Positions 9,160 to 18,294 of a DNA stretch of 64,000 bases are shown here, in pieces. Made by a program: the position numbers and the translations under genes. The stretch is from Litoreibacter halocynthiae (GTDB lineage: Bacteria > Pseudomonadota > Alphaproteobacteria > Rhodobacterales > Rhodobacteraceae), in contig NZ_SOBH01000001.1 in NCBI RefSeq assembly GCF_004365635.1, positions 1,414,085 to 1,478,084 on the forward strand. Reading direction: 5' to 3'. How positions within the stretch are numbered: the first letter of the stretch is position 1; each line of letters opens with the position of its first letter. Under the pieces are notes generated by a model. That model was not told the DNA's origin. It saw only the letters and a program-made list of their open reading frames with translations, and made no database searches.

Positions 9160-9229
9160 ACCGGCCTCCAAAATTCGTCTCGCATTATATGGACCATCGC
9201 CGCGCCACAGTCCAGTGCACAGCGACCCG

Positions 9230-9619
9230 CTAACGCGCGGGTTTATACGCGGTGACTTCAATCTCGATGCGGTATTTCGGGTCGATCAACCCGCATTCAA
9301 TCATCGTGGCCGCGGGCGGATTGTCACCGAATGTCGCACTTAGAACGGGCCAGCAGGCTTCGAACTCGTCGGCCGCCGGCAGCATGTAAGTTACGCGCAC
9401 GACGTCGGAAAAATCGGCCCCAGCTTCGTTCAAAGCGCGTTCGATAATTGCCAACGCGGATACACATTGCGCCGCCGCCCCTGCGGGCGGCTCGCCGGTT
9501 TCGGGTAGTGGAGCGGCGACTGTGCCCGCAACATGGACCCAGTCGCCAGCAACAACTGCGCGGCAATAGCCGACCTTGGCCTCAAACGCGCCGCCTGACG
9601 AAATCCGGCGGATCGTCAT
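9230..9619 (-). CDS. RidA family (YjgF/YER057c/UK114) protein
   Basis: This is a 129-residue small trimeric-fold protein of the Rid superfamily. Archetypal RidA hydrolyses reactive enamines and imines such as 2-aminoacrylate. [34 protein letters not shown] and the C-terminal [21 protein letters not shown] fit the family. The Arg that defines catalytically active RidA is not clearly placed (the C-terminal segment has DPKYRIEIE where RidA has xxxPxRxxxE), so it may belong to another Rid subfamily. Its ATG shares one base with the clpX stop codon (TAATG), so translation is probably coupled. Confidence 0.85.
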   Translation of the reverse strand: MTIRRISSGGAFEAKVGYCRAVVAGDWVHVAGTVAAPLPETGEPPAGAAAQCVSALAIIERALNEAGADFSDVVRVTYMLPAADEFEACWPVLSATFGDNPPAATMIECGLIDPKYRIEIEVTAYKPAR

Positions 9620-10884
9620 TAGCCAGCTTCAGCCTCGGCCTTTTCTTTGGCCTCGCCGTAAATGATCAGTGGTTTTGCGGTGCGACCGACAGCGTCTTCG
9701 TTGACCAGCACTTCGTCGACATTGTCCAACGCAGGTAGCTCGAACATGGTGTCGAGCAGGATGTCTTCCAGAATGGACCGCAACCCGCGCGCACCTGTCT
9801 TCCGCTCGATCGCGCGCTTGGCAATGGCCACCAGCGCGTCATCGGTGAAGGTCAACTTGGCATCCTCCAGTTCGAACAGGCGCTGATATTGCTTGATCAA
9901 AGCGTTTTTCGGCTGGGTCAGGATGGTGACCAGCGACTCTTCGTCGAGATCTTCCAAAGTGGCAATTACCGGCAAACGACCGACGAATTCCGGGATCAGG
10001 CCGAATTTCAGCAGATCTTCCGGCTCCAACTCTTTGAACAGGTCGCCGACGCCTTTTTCGTTTTCCTCGCGCACATCCGCACCAAAGCCCATAGCCGAAC
10101 CCTTGCCGCGCTGCGCGATGATCTTGTCGAGGCCCGCGAACGCGCCGCCACAGATGAAAAGGATGTTGGTGGTGTCCACTTGCAGGAATTCCTGCTGCGG
10201 ATGCTTGCGCCCGCCTTGCGGTGGCACGGAGGCGACGGTGCCTTCCATGATTTTCAGCAAGGCCTGTTGCACGCCCTCGCCCGACACATCGCGGGTGATC
10301 GAGGGGTTGTCGGACTTGCGGGTAATTTTATCGACCTCGTCAATATAGACGATGCCGCGTTGTGCGCGCTCGACATTGTATTCGGACGATTGAAGCAGCT
10401 TGAGGATGATGTTCTCGACATCTTCGCCGACATACCCGGCCTCGGTCAGGGTCGTGGCATCTGCCATGGTAAACGGCACATCAAGGATACGGGCCAGCGT
10501 TTGGGCGAGCAGCGTTTTACCGCAGCCTGTCGGGCCAATCAGCATGATGTTGGATTTCGCCAGTTCGATATCACCGGATTTACCGACGTGATTGAGGCGC
10601 TTGTAGTGGTTGTGAACAGCTACCGACAACACGCGCTTGGCGTGGCCCTGCCCGATCACATAATCATCCAGAACTTCGCAAATTTCCTGCGGGGTCGGAA
10701 CACCATCAGCAGCCTTGAGACCTGCGGTCTTGGTTTCCTCGCGGATGATGTCCATGCACAGCTCGACGCATTCATCGCAGATGAACACCGTCGGCCCTGC
10801 AATCAGCTTGCGAACTTCGTGTTGGGATTTGCCGCAGAACGAACAATAGAGGGTGTTTTTGCCGTCACCAGAGTTGTTTGCCAT
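9619..10884 (-). CDS. clpX: ATP-dependent protease ATP-binding subunit ClpX
   Basis: ClpX is the AAA+ unfoldase that feeds substrates to ClpP. It is 421 residues, matching the family. The N-terminal zinc-binding domain has Cys14, Cys17, Cys36 and Cys39; Walker A is GPTGCGKT (117-124), Walker B is in [10 protein letters not shown], the pore loop is GYVGEDV, and the [13 protein letters not shown] loop and C-terminal [11 protein letters not shown] sensor-2 region are present. clpP lies upstream on the same strand with 155 nt between, where a hairpin sits; ridA is joined at the 3' end by a one-base overlap. Confidence 0.98.
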   Translation of the reverse strand: MANNSGDGKNTLYCSFCGKSQHEVRKLIAGPTVFICDECVELCMDIIREETKTAGLKAADGVPTPQEICEVLDDYVIGQGHAKRVLSVAVHNHYKRLNHVGKSGDIELAKSNIMLIGPTGCGKTLLAQTLARILDVPFTMADATTLTEAGYVGEDVENIILKLLQSSEYNVERAQRGIVYIDEVDKITRKSDNPSITRDVSGEGVQQALLKIMEGTVASVPPQGGRKHPQQEFLQVDTTNILFICGGAFAGLDKIIAQRGKGSAMGFGADVREENEKGVGDLFKELEPEDLLKFGLIPEFVGRLPVIATLEDLDEESLVTILTQPKNALIKQYQRLFELEDAKLTFTDDALVAIAKRAIERKTGARGLRSILEDILLDTMFELPALDNVDEVLVNEDAVGRTAKPLIIYGEAKEKAEAEAG

Positions 10885-10996
10885 TGCACCACCTATTTTG
10901 TTTTGCCCGCCGCTTTGTGCTGCGTGACACTTCGTTTACGCCTGTTGCCATAAGTTAGGGCAGCATCAACGGAGGCACAACGCCAAAAACGTATTT

Positions 10997-11033
10997 CCTG
11001 CGCCCTGCTTTTTGCAACAAAACAAGGCGCAGG
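10997..11033 (-). terminator. Probable terminator or attenuator between clpP and clpX
   Basis: On the minus strand CCTGCGCC and GGCGCAGG (8 bp) flank a 21-nt loop that itself contains GCAAAAAGC. It lies 6 nt downstream of the clpP stop. A GTTTTTGG stretch follows about 8 nt after the stem rather than directly, so termination may be partial, allowing some read-through into clpX. Confidence 0.5.
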
Positions 11034-11039
11034 TCTTGA

Positions 11040-11666
11040 TTATTTCGCGTCGTCTTCTTTGACACGATTCTCGACGATCTCGTCGATATGACCCCAGTCC
11101 TTGGCTTCTTCCGGCGACATGAAGTTGTCGCGGTCCAACGCCTTTTCGACTGCTTTCTTGGTTTGACCTGTGTGCTTCACGTAGATGTCATAGAGACGAT
11201 CTTTCAGCTTCTGGGTTTCAGCCGCGTGAATCATGATGTCCGACGCTTGGCCCTGATACCCGCCAGAAGGCTGATGAACCATGATCCGCGAGTTTGGCAG
11301 CGAGAAGCGCATGCCCTTTTCACCACCCGCCAGCAGCACCGACCCCATGGACGCCGCCTGCCCGATGCACAGCGTCGACACCTTCGGTTTGATATATTGC
11401 ATCGTGTCATAGATCGACAGACCCGACGTCACCACGCCACCGGGCGAGTTGATGTAGATGCTGATTTCCTTGGACGGGTTTTCCGCCTCGAGATGCAGCA
11501 GCTGCGCCACGACCAAATGGGACATGCCATCATGGATCGGGCCGTTGATGAAAATGATCCGCTCCTTCAACAGGCGCGAGAAAATGTCGTAAGCCCGCTC
11601 CCCGCGGCTGGTCTGTTCGACCACCATCGGAACGAGATTCATATAGGTTTCGACTGGATCGTACAT
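11040..11666 (-). CDS. clpP: ATP-dependent Clp protease proteolytic subunit
   Basis: ClpP is the serine peptidase barrel that works with ClpX. It is 208 residues from the ATG at 11664-11666, which is the family start ([20 protein letters not shown]); an upstream in-frame Met adds 29 unrelated residues. The nucleophile is Ser106 in GQAASMGS, and the catalytic His is H131 in MVHQPSGG. The segment [12 protein letters not shown] and [19 protein letters not shown] are canonical. It is the upstream member of the clpP-clpX pair. Confidence 0.98.
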   Translation of the reverse strand: MYDPVETYMNLVPMVVEQTSRGERAYDIFSRLLKERIIFINGPIHDGMSHLVVAQLLHLEAENPSKEISIYINSPGGVVTSGLSIYDTMQYIKPKVSTLCIGQAASMGSVLLAGGEKGMRFSLPNSRIMVHQPSGGYQGQASDIMIHAAETQKLKDRLYDIYVKHTGQTKKAVEKALDRDNFMSPEEAKDWGHIDEIVENRVKEDDAK

Positions 11667-12028
11667 GCCTGCCTGCCTTCTGCTTTTGAGCGGTTCGTAA
11701 TGCGTAAATATGAACGTGAGGTTAGTAGCGGAGAAAAACGGGCGCAAGCGCATCTCGCCCCGTGATGTGAGACCGATTAGATTGGGGCGGGTTCACACTA
11801 TTTCAAGCCAGCACCGTTCGCACCAAACTCCGGCACCGCGCGGCCTGCGTTTCAGGCACCGCGCGCTGCCCGACTTGACTTCCCAAAGCCCCTGAGGCTC
11901 TTTGTGAGATGCAAATCTGAACGCGGCGCAAACAAGTGTCGCGGATTGAAAAAATCTTACTATAGAACATTAACTTCACACTGTAATACATTGATTAAAT
12001 GAAATATAAATCTGAGACCATTAATACC
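11667..12028. other. Intergenic region between clpP and the glycerate kinase gene
   Basis: This 362-base stretch carries the divergent 5' regions of clpP (minus) and the kinase gene (plus). I see no convincing gene in it: the short open frames have no family resemblance. The middle (about 11815-11900) is GC-rich with repeated CACCGCGCG runs; the last 60 bases (about 11943-12010) are strikingly AT-rich and include TATAGA and TATAAA, which could serve as promoter elements for the plus-strand gene. No intrinsic terminator is evident. Confidence 0.5.
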
Positions 12029-13255
12029 ATGCGCACCACCGCGAAACGTCTTTTTGACGCCGCCATTTTGGCTGCGCACCCCGGGCGTGCTGTCGAGCGC
12101 GCGCTGCGAAACACGACCTTGGACGCCGACGGAACTCTGTTCCTGATCGCCGTTGGCAAGGCCGCTGTTCCCATGATGCGCGCCGCGTTAAGCCATGTCG
12201 CGGCGTCAAGCACATTCGAGGCGCTCGCGGTCACCAATCCGGAAAACGCGGCACCGCTCGATGATTGCCGTGTTTTGCAATCAGGCCATCCGGTACCGGA
12301 CGCTGCCGGCGAAGCCGCCGGACGGGCCGTTGAGGAGTTGTTAGGCAAAGCGGGGCCTCGGGACCGCGTCATCGCATTCATCTCGGGCGGAGGTTCGGCG
12401 CTTCTTCCCGCCCCTGCAAAAGGCATAAGCCTTGAGGAAAAGGCGCAGGTTAACAAAGTGTTGCTGGGTTCGGGGTTAGAGATCAACGATATGAACCACA
12501 TTCGCCAGCAGCTTTCCCGCCTCAAGGGCGGCGGGTTATTGCGCGCGGCAGCCCCTGCTCCGGTCACCGCCTATATCCTGTCCGACGTCGTGGGTGACGA
12601 CCTGCGCGCGATCGCGTCCGGACCAACAGTCGCTCCGATCGGCACCCGTGCCAGCGCAAAGGCGTTGCTGGAGCAGGCCAATATCTGGAACCACATGCCC
12701 GCCAGCGTGCAAGCTCACCTAAGCGGCGCGGAGCTGGATATCGGAACCTTGCCAACAGCGGAAAACCACCTGATTGCCTCGAACCGCCAAAGCCTTGATG
12801 CCATGCGCACCGCCTGTCCGGAGGCGCAGATCATCAATGACCGGCTGGAGGGCAACGTGGAGGACGTCGCCCCGCAACTGGCAGAGATTTTCCGCGCCCT
12901 TCCACAAGACGCGCCGGCGGTTCTGCTCTTTGGCGGGGAGACCACAGTAACCCTGACCGGAAACGGGAAAGGCGGGCGTAATCAGGACCTTGCCCTGCGC
13001 ATTGCGCTGCAAGAAATTCCCGGTGACTGGGTGTTCTTATCTGGAGGCACGGACGGGCGGGACGGCCCTACCGATGCGGCTGGCGGGTTGGTCGACGCGG
13101 GCTCGCTCGCAAGGATGAAAGCCGCAGGTGTTAATCCGGAAGCCCTATTGGCGAATAATGACGCCTACGCAGCGCTTGGCGCGTCGGGTGATTTGCTAAT
13201 GACAGGTGGCACCGGCACCAACGTGGCTGATGTGCAGATATTCATCCGCAGCTGA
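12029..13255 (+). CDS. Glycerate 2-kinase (MOFRL family, GckA/TtuD-like)
   Basis: This is a protein of about 408 residues with the N-terminal DUF4147 kinase domain and the C-terminal MOFRL domain. Key segments are VGKAAVPMM, VTNPENA, SGGGSALLPAPAKGISLEEK, ILSDVVGDDLRAIASGPT, GGRNQDLALRIAL and LSGGTDGRDGPTDAAGG. It should phosphorylate D-glycerate to 2-phosphoglycerate, feeding glyoxylate or serine metabolism into glycolysis; older annotation calls such proteins hydroxypyruvate reductase. An in-frame ATG at 11999 adds 10 residues, but that stretch is AT-rich with promoter-like TATAAA, so I prefer 12029. It is monocistronic. Confidence 0.9.
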   Translation: MRTTAKRLFDAAILAAHPGRAVERALRNTTLDADGTLFLIAVGKAAVPMMRAALSHVAASSTFEALAVTNPENAAPLDDCRVLQSGHPVPDAAGEAAGRAVEELLGKAGPRDRVIAFISGGGSALLPAPAKGISLEEKAQVNKVLLGSGLEINDMNHIRQQLSRLKGGGLLRAAAPAPVTAYILSDVVGDDLRAIASGPTVAPIGTRASAKALLEQANIWNHMPASVQAHLSGAELDIGTLPTAENHLIASNRQSLDAMRTACPEAQIINDRLEGNVEDVAPQLAEIFRALPQDAPAVLLFGGETTVTLTGNGKGGRNQDLALRIALQEIPGDWVFLSGGTDGRDGPTDAAGGLVDAGSLARMKAAGVNPEALLANNDAYAALGASGDLLMTGGTGTNVADVQIFIRS

Positions 13256-13258
13256 AAC

Positions 13259-14431
13259 CTACGGCTCGCGGAATGCTTCGTGCGATTTGTAGAGCGGTTT
13301 GGTCAGATACTGCAAAATGGTCTTCTCGCCCGTGTGCAACTCAACCTGCGCCAACATACCGGGGCGAATTTCCACCGACTTCTGACGCGGTGACAGGTGC
13401 TCCATATCAACCGACAGCAGCACTTTGTAATGCGGGTCGCCATCTGCCACGCGCTCGTCCTTGAACGTGTCGGCGGAGATAACCTGAACCTTGCCCGTAA
13501 GAGTGCCATAAATCGTGTAGTCATAGGCCGACAGCTTCACAGTTGCGTTCTGCCCCGGACGCAGGCTGGCGATATCCTTGGGCTTCACCTTGGCTTCGAC
13601 GAACAATTCCTCGCCCATCGGGATGATTTGGAAAATCTCCTCGCCCGGACGGACAACGCCACCGATGGTCGAAATTGCCACGTTGTTCACGATGCCCTTC
13701 ATCGGGGAGCGGATGACCGTCCGCGCCAGTTGGTCTTTGCTCAGCTTCATGTTCTGGCGCAGCGTGGCCAGCTCTTTCAGCGTGTCGGAATAGGCAGAGG
13801 CGCGGTCCAGCTCCGCCTTGGAGACGATCTCTTTGTACTTGGCCTCGGCGTCGGTGTTGGTTTTGCGAGCGCGCGACACCTCGACCAGAGAGACGATATT
13901 CTGGGTCAACAGGTCTTCCATCAACGCCGCCTCGCGACGGGTCTCTTTCAAAATGGCGCGGGCGCTGTCTGTGCGGCCTTCGAAGTCGGTCTGGCGGGCG
14001 CTTAGCAAGGCACGTTCGGATGCGACGATCTCTGGCTGGCGGCGCTCAAGATCACCAGCAACGTAGAAATCGAACTGTCCGGCAAGCTCGGCCTCTAGAC
14101 GCATGCGGCGGATTTCCAACGCGTCGATCTGATCTTGCAGATCATCCACGGAGGTCTGGAAATTGGTAACGGACAGGCGCGCCAGAATATCGCCGGGGTT
14201 CACGGTGTCGCCTTCGGCAACAAGAAGCTCCGACAGGATGCCGCCTTCAAAGTTCTGGATAATTTGCGGGCGGGAGGAAGACACGAACTCCCCCTCCGAG
14301 CGCACAATCTCGTCGACCCACGCAAAAGACGCCCAGACAATGAAAGCCACGACCGTAAGGCCAATGATGCGGATAACCCAAGAAGGACCGCGCAGGTCGT
14401 CGTCGAATGCGGCGTCGATTGTGGCCATCAC
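13259..14431 (-). CDS. HlyD family type I secretion membrane-fusion protein
   Basis: This is a periplasmic adaptor of 390 residues that links the ABC exporter to the outer-membrane channel. It has an N-terminal cytoplasmic tail, one membrane helix (about residues 20-40, IGLTVVAFIVWASFAWV), a lipoyl half-motif FEGGILSELLVAEGDTVNPGDIL, a long coiled-coil region (about 90-230) and the second lipoyl/beta-barrel part with SPMKGIVNNVAISTIGGVVRPGEEI. Two adjacent ATGs are possible (14431 or 14428); both overlap the end of the exporter gene, which implies coupling. It is the last gene of the adhesin secretion cassette. Confidence 0.93.
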   Translation of the reverse strand: MMATIDAAFDDDLRGPSWVIRIIGLTVVAFIVWASFAWVDEIVRSEGEFVSSSRPQIIQNFEGGILSELLVAEGDTVNPGDILARLSVTNFQTSVDDLQDQIDALEIRRMRLEAELAGQFDFYVAGDLERRQPEIVASERALLSARQTDFEGRTDSARAILKETRREAALMEDLLTQNIVSLVEVSRARKTNTDAEAKYKEIVSKAELDRASAYSDTLKELATLRQNMKLSKDQLARTVIRSPMKGIVNNVAISTIGGVVRPGEEIFQIIPMGEELFVEAKVKPKDIASLRPGQNATVKLSAYDYTIYGTLTGKVQVISADTFKDERVADGDPHYKVLLSVDMEHLSPRQKSVEIRPGMLAQVELHTGEKTILQYLTKPLYKSHEAFREP

Positions 14432-16728
14432 TTGCCCCCTTTCGGTGCATTGATTTTAACACCTTGGGCGGCCGCTTTGGTCTTCTTCAAATGATCCAGA
14501 ACCTGTTCGCGCGGCCCGTCCACCGACAGTTTGCCGCCCTTCAAGATCATCACACGTTCGGTCAGGGCAAGGATCGGCATACGGTGCGTGGCGATTACAG
14601 CGGTGCGGCCCTTAAGCCAGCCTTGCAGATTGGCGACCAGAGCGGTTTCCAGCGATTGGTCCAGCGCCGCGGTCGGCTCGTCCAGCAACACCACGGACGG
14701 GTCTTGCAGCCACAACCGCGCCCAGCCGATAGACTGGCGCTGACCGATAGATAGGCCCAAGCCGCCGTCGTGAATTGGCAAATCCAGCCCTTTGGCGTGT
14801 TCGCGCACATAGCGGCCAAGCCCTGCAAAATCGAGGGCTGCAAACAGGCGCGCATCATCGCGCTCAAGCCCCGACAAGTTCAGGTTCTCGCGCAACGATC
14901 CTGCAAACAGGCGGACCTCTTGGCTCAGGTAGCCAACGCCACGGCGCAGATCTTTGGGGTGGATTTGCCCCATGTCGATGCCGTCAATCAGAACGCGGCC
15001 TTTATCCGGCGCATACAGGCCCGAAAGCAGCTTGATCAACGTAGATTTGCCCGAGCCATTGGCCCCGAGAACCGCCACATGCTGCCCTACCGGAATGGAG
15101 AAGCTCCCCAGATCCAGCACGGGTGCAGCATCTTCGTCGTAGCGGTGGATCAGATCGCGCGCCTCGAACCGGCCGGTGATGCGTTCGCGACGCAAATAAC
15201 TGCGTTCGGAGTCATAATCCTGCGGGCTTTCCACCACCGCATCGAGGCCGACAAGCGCGGTTTTCACATTCGACCACCGCGCCATAGTACCCGCCAGTTG
15301 CGTCAGTGGCGCGAGGGTGCGGGAGGTCAGAATACCCACAGCAATGATCGAGCCGACGGTGAACTCGCCCGCAAACACAAGGAAGGTGCCAACAACAACC
15401 GCGCCCACATAGGTGGCTTGCTGAACGCCTTGCGACCAAAAGGTCAGCGCGGAGGCCAGACGGCGTTGCTCGGAAGATTTCAGCGCGGATAGCGCGTTCA
15501 ACTCGCCCCAAAGGCGTGCGAACCGATCTTCGCCGCGGTGCGATTTGACCGTGTCTGCTTCGTAGATGGCTTCATGTAGCAAGCGGTTTGCTTTGACCGA
15601 GGCGCCTTGCGTCTCTTCGGTCAGTTTCATCATGCGTTTTTGCAGGAAGAACCCGGGAAGAAGCATCAGGATGCCCCCTGCGACCAAGACCCAAACCACA
15701 TTGCCCGCGATGGAACTAACCAGCAGCAGGAACAAAAAGATAAACGGCACATCCGTCAACGACCCGATTGTCGACGCGGTGAAAAATTCGCGGATGGAGG
15801 AAAACTCGCGCATCGCGGAGAACGTGCCTGACGGCGTCGCACCGGGCCTGCCAGCGCGCATTCCCAAAAGGCGGCTCATCAAGGTTTGCTGCACGGCCAG
15901 TTCGATTTTGCGCCCTGCCCCGTCCATCATACGGGCGCGGGCGATCTTCAAAAACGCCTCCAGCGTCAATGCGCCCATCGCGCCGATGGCCAAGACCCAC
16001 AGCGTCGCGTGGGACTGGTGCGGGATCACGCGGTCGTAGACCTGCAGCGAGAACAGCGCGACGGCAACAGCCAGAATGTTGGCCACGAAAGAGCCAGCGG
16101 TGATCTCGACCAGATGGCGTTTGTATTTCGGGAACTCTCCCCAAAACCAATGGGTTGGCTTGGCGTCCAACCGGTGCTTTTCCTCGACCTGCCGCATAGA
16201 GCTTTCGGCCTTCAGCACCTTGCCGGAGAACACCTTGGCGAACTCTCCCAGTGGCACTTCCGTGCGGCGGTCGCCAATGGTCTCGTCGAAGATCGTCAGG
16301 GTTTGCTCGTGTTGCTCCAACACCAAAACCAGCTGGCCGGTCTTCATCTCGACCAAAGCAGGCCACAGGTCAGCGCGCAAACGCACATTGCGCACGGAGC
16401 AGACCAGCCCCAGTTTCTTCATCGTGTTTGCCAACAGTTCCGGTGACACGCCACCGGCGTCCAGAGGCATTTCCACAGCGGCGTCGAGCACGTCGGAAGG
16501 CTGCAAATCAACGCCCAGCAAGCCAGCATAGACCGACACCAGATTGGCCCGATTGCGCAATTTTTTGGAGAACCGCCCTGCCTTCTCAGGCGTCTGCGGC
16601 ATCGGAACGCGCAAACCGGGATCATTGGCCACCGAGGTCGGGGTCTCAACCGGTTTCAGCTTCGCGGTATTTGATGCCTGAGCCGCTTTGGCTCGCGCCA
16701 TGTCAAACGCGATGACGGGCGTGCTCAT
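14428..16728 (-). CDS. Type I secretion system permease/ATPase, LapB-like
   Basis: This is an inner-membrane ABC exporter of 766 residues: an N-terminal C39-like domain (about 65-170), a membrane domain of six helices (about 210-490) and a nucleotide-binding domain (about 520-760) with Walker A LGANGSGKST, signature LSIGQ and Walker B VVLLDEPTAALDQ. The C39-like domain lacks the catalytic Cys (it starts LVSVYAGLLGVDLQPSDV), so it is a non-proteolytic CLD that binds substrate, as in LapB and HlyB rather than bacteriocin exporters. It overlaps both neighbours by 4 nt. The expected substrate is the large repeat adhesin encoded first in the cluster. Confidence 0.94.
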   Translation of the reverse strand: MSTPVIAFDMARAKAAQASNTAKLKPVETPTSVANDPGLRVPMPQTPEKAGRFSKKLRNRANLVSVYAGLLGVDLQPSDVLDAAVEMPLDAGGVSPELLANTMKKLGLVCSVRNVRLRADLWPALVEMKTGQLVLVLEQHEQTLTIFDETIGDRRTEVPLGEFAKVFSGKVLKAESSMRQVEEKHRLDAKPTHWFWGEFPKYKRHLVEITAGSFVANILAVAVALFSLQVYDRVIPHQSHATLWVLAIGAMGALTLEAFLKIARARMMDGAGRKIELAVQQTLMSRLLGMRAGRPGATPSGTFSAMREFSSIREFFTASTIGSLTDVPFIFLFLLLVSSIAGNVVWVLVAGGILMLLPGFFLQKRMMKLTEETQGASVKANRLLHEAIYEADTVKSHRGEDRFARLWGELNALSALKSSEQRRLASALTFWSQGVQQATYVGAVVVGTFLVFAGEFTVGSIIAVGILTSRTLAPLTQLAGTMARWSNVKTALVGLDAVVESPQDYDSERSYLRRERITGRFEARDLIHRYDEDAAPVLDLGSFSIPVGQHVAVLGANGSGKSTLIKLLSGLYAPDKGRVLIDGIDMGQIHPKDLRRGVGYLSQEVRLFAGSLRENLNLSGLERDDARLFAALDFAGLGRYVREHAKGLDLPIHDGGLGLSIGQRQSIGWARLWLQDPSVVLLDEPTAALDQSLETALVANLQGWLKGRTAVIATHRMPILALTERVMILKGGKLSVDGPREQVLDHLKKTKAAAQGVKINAPKGGK

Positions 16729-18224
16729 ATATCCTCACCATCCACCAACGCACCCATAAGATGGGCAATCTGCAACTCTACCAAGGCAATCTGATACTTG
16801 AGGCCGATCTGGTCGCGCTCTGTGGCAACCTTGGTCTCGTAGACACGCACCACATCCATCACCGGACGCTGGCCGGCCTTATACTGGCGGTCGAACAGCG
16901 ACAGGTTTTCATTGGCCGAGGACAAAAGCCCCTGCCCTTGCGCCTGCTGGCGTTTCAATGAAATCAGGTTCTGCTCCAACCGGCGCATTTTGCGCGATTG
17001 GTCCTCGGAGGCTTGTGACACACGGCGCGCAGCGGCTTCCTTGGTGGCCTCGATGGCTTTCAGGCTGGCCTTGGTGCCAAACCCGAACCCGTTGGGCGCG
17101 CCCACGGAAATTCCGCCCGTGGCCCCGCCTTTTTGCAAGGTGCCTTTCGCGGAAATCCCCGGCAGGAACCCTGCGCGGTTGATTGTGGCTTCCGCGATGT
17201 CGCGGTCACGCTCGGCCTCGGCCTTCAGGATGGACAGCGGTTTGGCTGCTTCGGAATTGCCGATGGAGGCAAGGCCACGCACGTCGCTCAGCGGCTTCAA
17301 CGACATCGCGTTCAGCTCTGCAATCGCGGTGCGCGCTGTTTCCAAGTCAGAGTTGCGCTGGTTCTCGGCTTCAGCAAGCTTCTGCTTGACGATCTGCAAG
17401 TCGGCGGGGTTGGACACGCCACCCCGCACGCGCTGGTCCATAACCCATGCAAATTCGCCCAAACGATCCGCTGCTCGGCTTCCCGCTTCGGCTTGCGCGC
17501 GACCCTTCTCGGCGGTGATATAAAGATCAAGCGCCGCGTAGACGCGGTCATTCGTGTCCTGCGCCAATGCGACAGCGGCAACTTCCACATCGGATTTGGC
17601 GAAGCTGCGTTCGGCCTTCTTGCGACCGTTGTCAAACAGCACTTGGTCGATGACCATCGAGGCGATGACCTCGCCCAAAGACGACAATGTTAGCGCGGGG
17701 CCAATCGTCGGTAGCCAGTTCTTAGACGCGGCTTCCGCGCGCAACTTGGCGGAACGCAGCTCGGCCTCTGCCGCGCGGGAGTTCGCCGCCAGAACAGAGC
17801 CCGCGACTTTGCCATAAGGGGAGCGCGCGTCCAGTACGGCCTGGCGGCGCAGCAATGTGTCGATCAGCGCGGAGCTTTCTTTACCACCCGTGCCACCCGC
17901 CAAAGCGGCTTGCGCTTGGGGCTGGGCGGACGCGCCGTTGAGGTTCTCGCCCACGTCAATCGTCGACGCGTTGCGTGTTGCGGTATCTGATTTGGGTTTG
18001 CGCTTGAGAAACCCGAAAATCGGTGTGGTTTCCTCGCCATCGCGCTCGACCTGAACACGCTCCGCAAAGCGACCTGTAGTTTTCACATCATCTGTGATCG
18101 CGGGCGTGGCACCGGAGAATGCACCCCGTGTCGCCTCGTCGCCCATGCAGCCCATAAGTGAAACTGCTGTGGTGCCTGCCAACACCATGCGCAAAACTGC
18201 GCGTTTACTAGTACCCTGTCCCAT
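16725..18224 (-). CDS. TolC family outer-membrane channel, lipoprotein-like
   Basis: This is a 499-residue outer-membrane efflux protein (OEP family) that completes the type I machine. The start is the ATG at 18222-18224 with AGAAGGGG upstream; it gives a signal sequence ending in VSLMGC, a lipobox-like site. Residues 20-150 are extended and low in conserved features; the OEP repeats follow (about 150-490), with long amphipathic coiled-coil segments such as RSAKLRAEAASKNWLPTIGP and RRVSQASEDQSRKMRRLEQN. The C-terminal tail QIAHLMGALVDGEDI is family-like. It lies between the adhesin gene and the exporter gene. Confidence 0.92.
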   Translation of the reverse strand: MGQGTSKRAVLRMVLAGTTAVSLMGCMGDEATRGAFSGATPAITDDVKTTGRFAERVQVERDGEETTPIFGFLKRKPKSDTATRNASTIDVGENLNGASAQPQAQAALAGGTGGKESSALIDTLLRRQAVLDARSPYGKVAGSVLAANSRAAEAELRSAKLRAEAASKNWLPTIGPALTLSSLGEVIASMVIDQVLFDNGRKKAERSFAKSDVEVAAVALAQDTNDRVYAALDLYITAEKGRAQAEAGSRAADRLGEFAWVMDQRVRGGVSNPADLQIVKQKLAEAENQRNSDLETARTAIAELNAMSLKPLSDVRGLASIGNSEAAKPLSILKAEAERDRDIAEATINRAGFLPGISAKGTLQKGGATGGISVGAPNGFGFGTKASLKAIEATKEAAARRVSQASEDQSRKMRRLEQNLISLKRQQAQGQGLLSSANENLSLFDRQYKAGQRPVMDVVRVYETKVATERDQIGLKYQIALVELQIAHLMGALVDGEDI

Positions 18225-18260
18225 GCGGAGCCCCTTCTTGTAAGTTCGAGAGGTTGGAAA

Positions 18261-18284
18261 GGGCATACCCTGATGGATATGCCC
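18261..18284 (-). promoter_or_regulatory. Hairpin between adhesin and TolC genes
   Basis: GGGCATA (18261-18267) and TATGCCC (18278-18284) pair, with two further G-C pairs past one mismatch and a 4-nt loop. On the minus strand the stem is followed by only three T residues. It sits 11 nt after the adhesin stop and fits partial attenuation, so that the abundant adhesin message exceeds that of the transport genes. Confidence 0.55.
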
Positions 18285-18294
18285 CCGCCCGCTT

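Noticed and set aside
11803..11991. 62-codon minus-strand frame in the clpP/kinase gap.
   Set aside because: No ribosome site and no family resemblance; it runs through the AT-rich promoter-like stretch.
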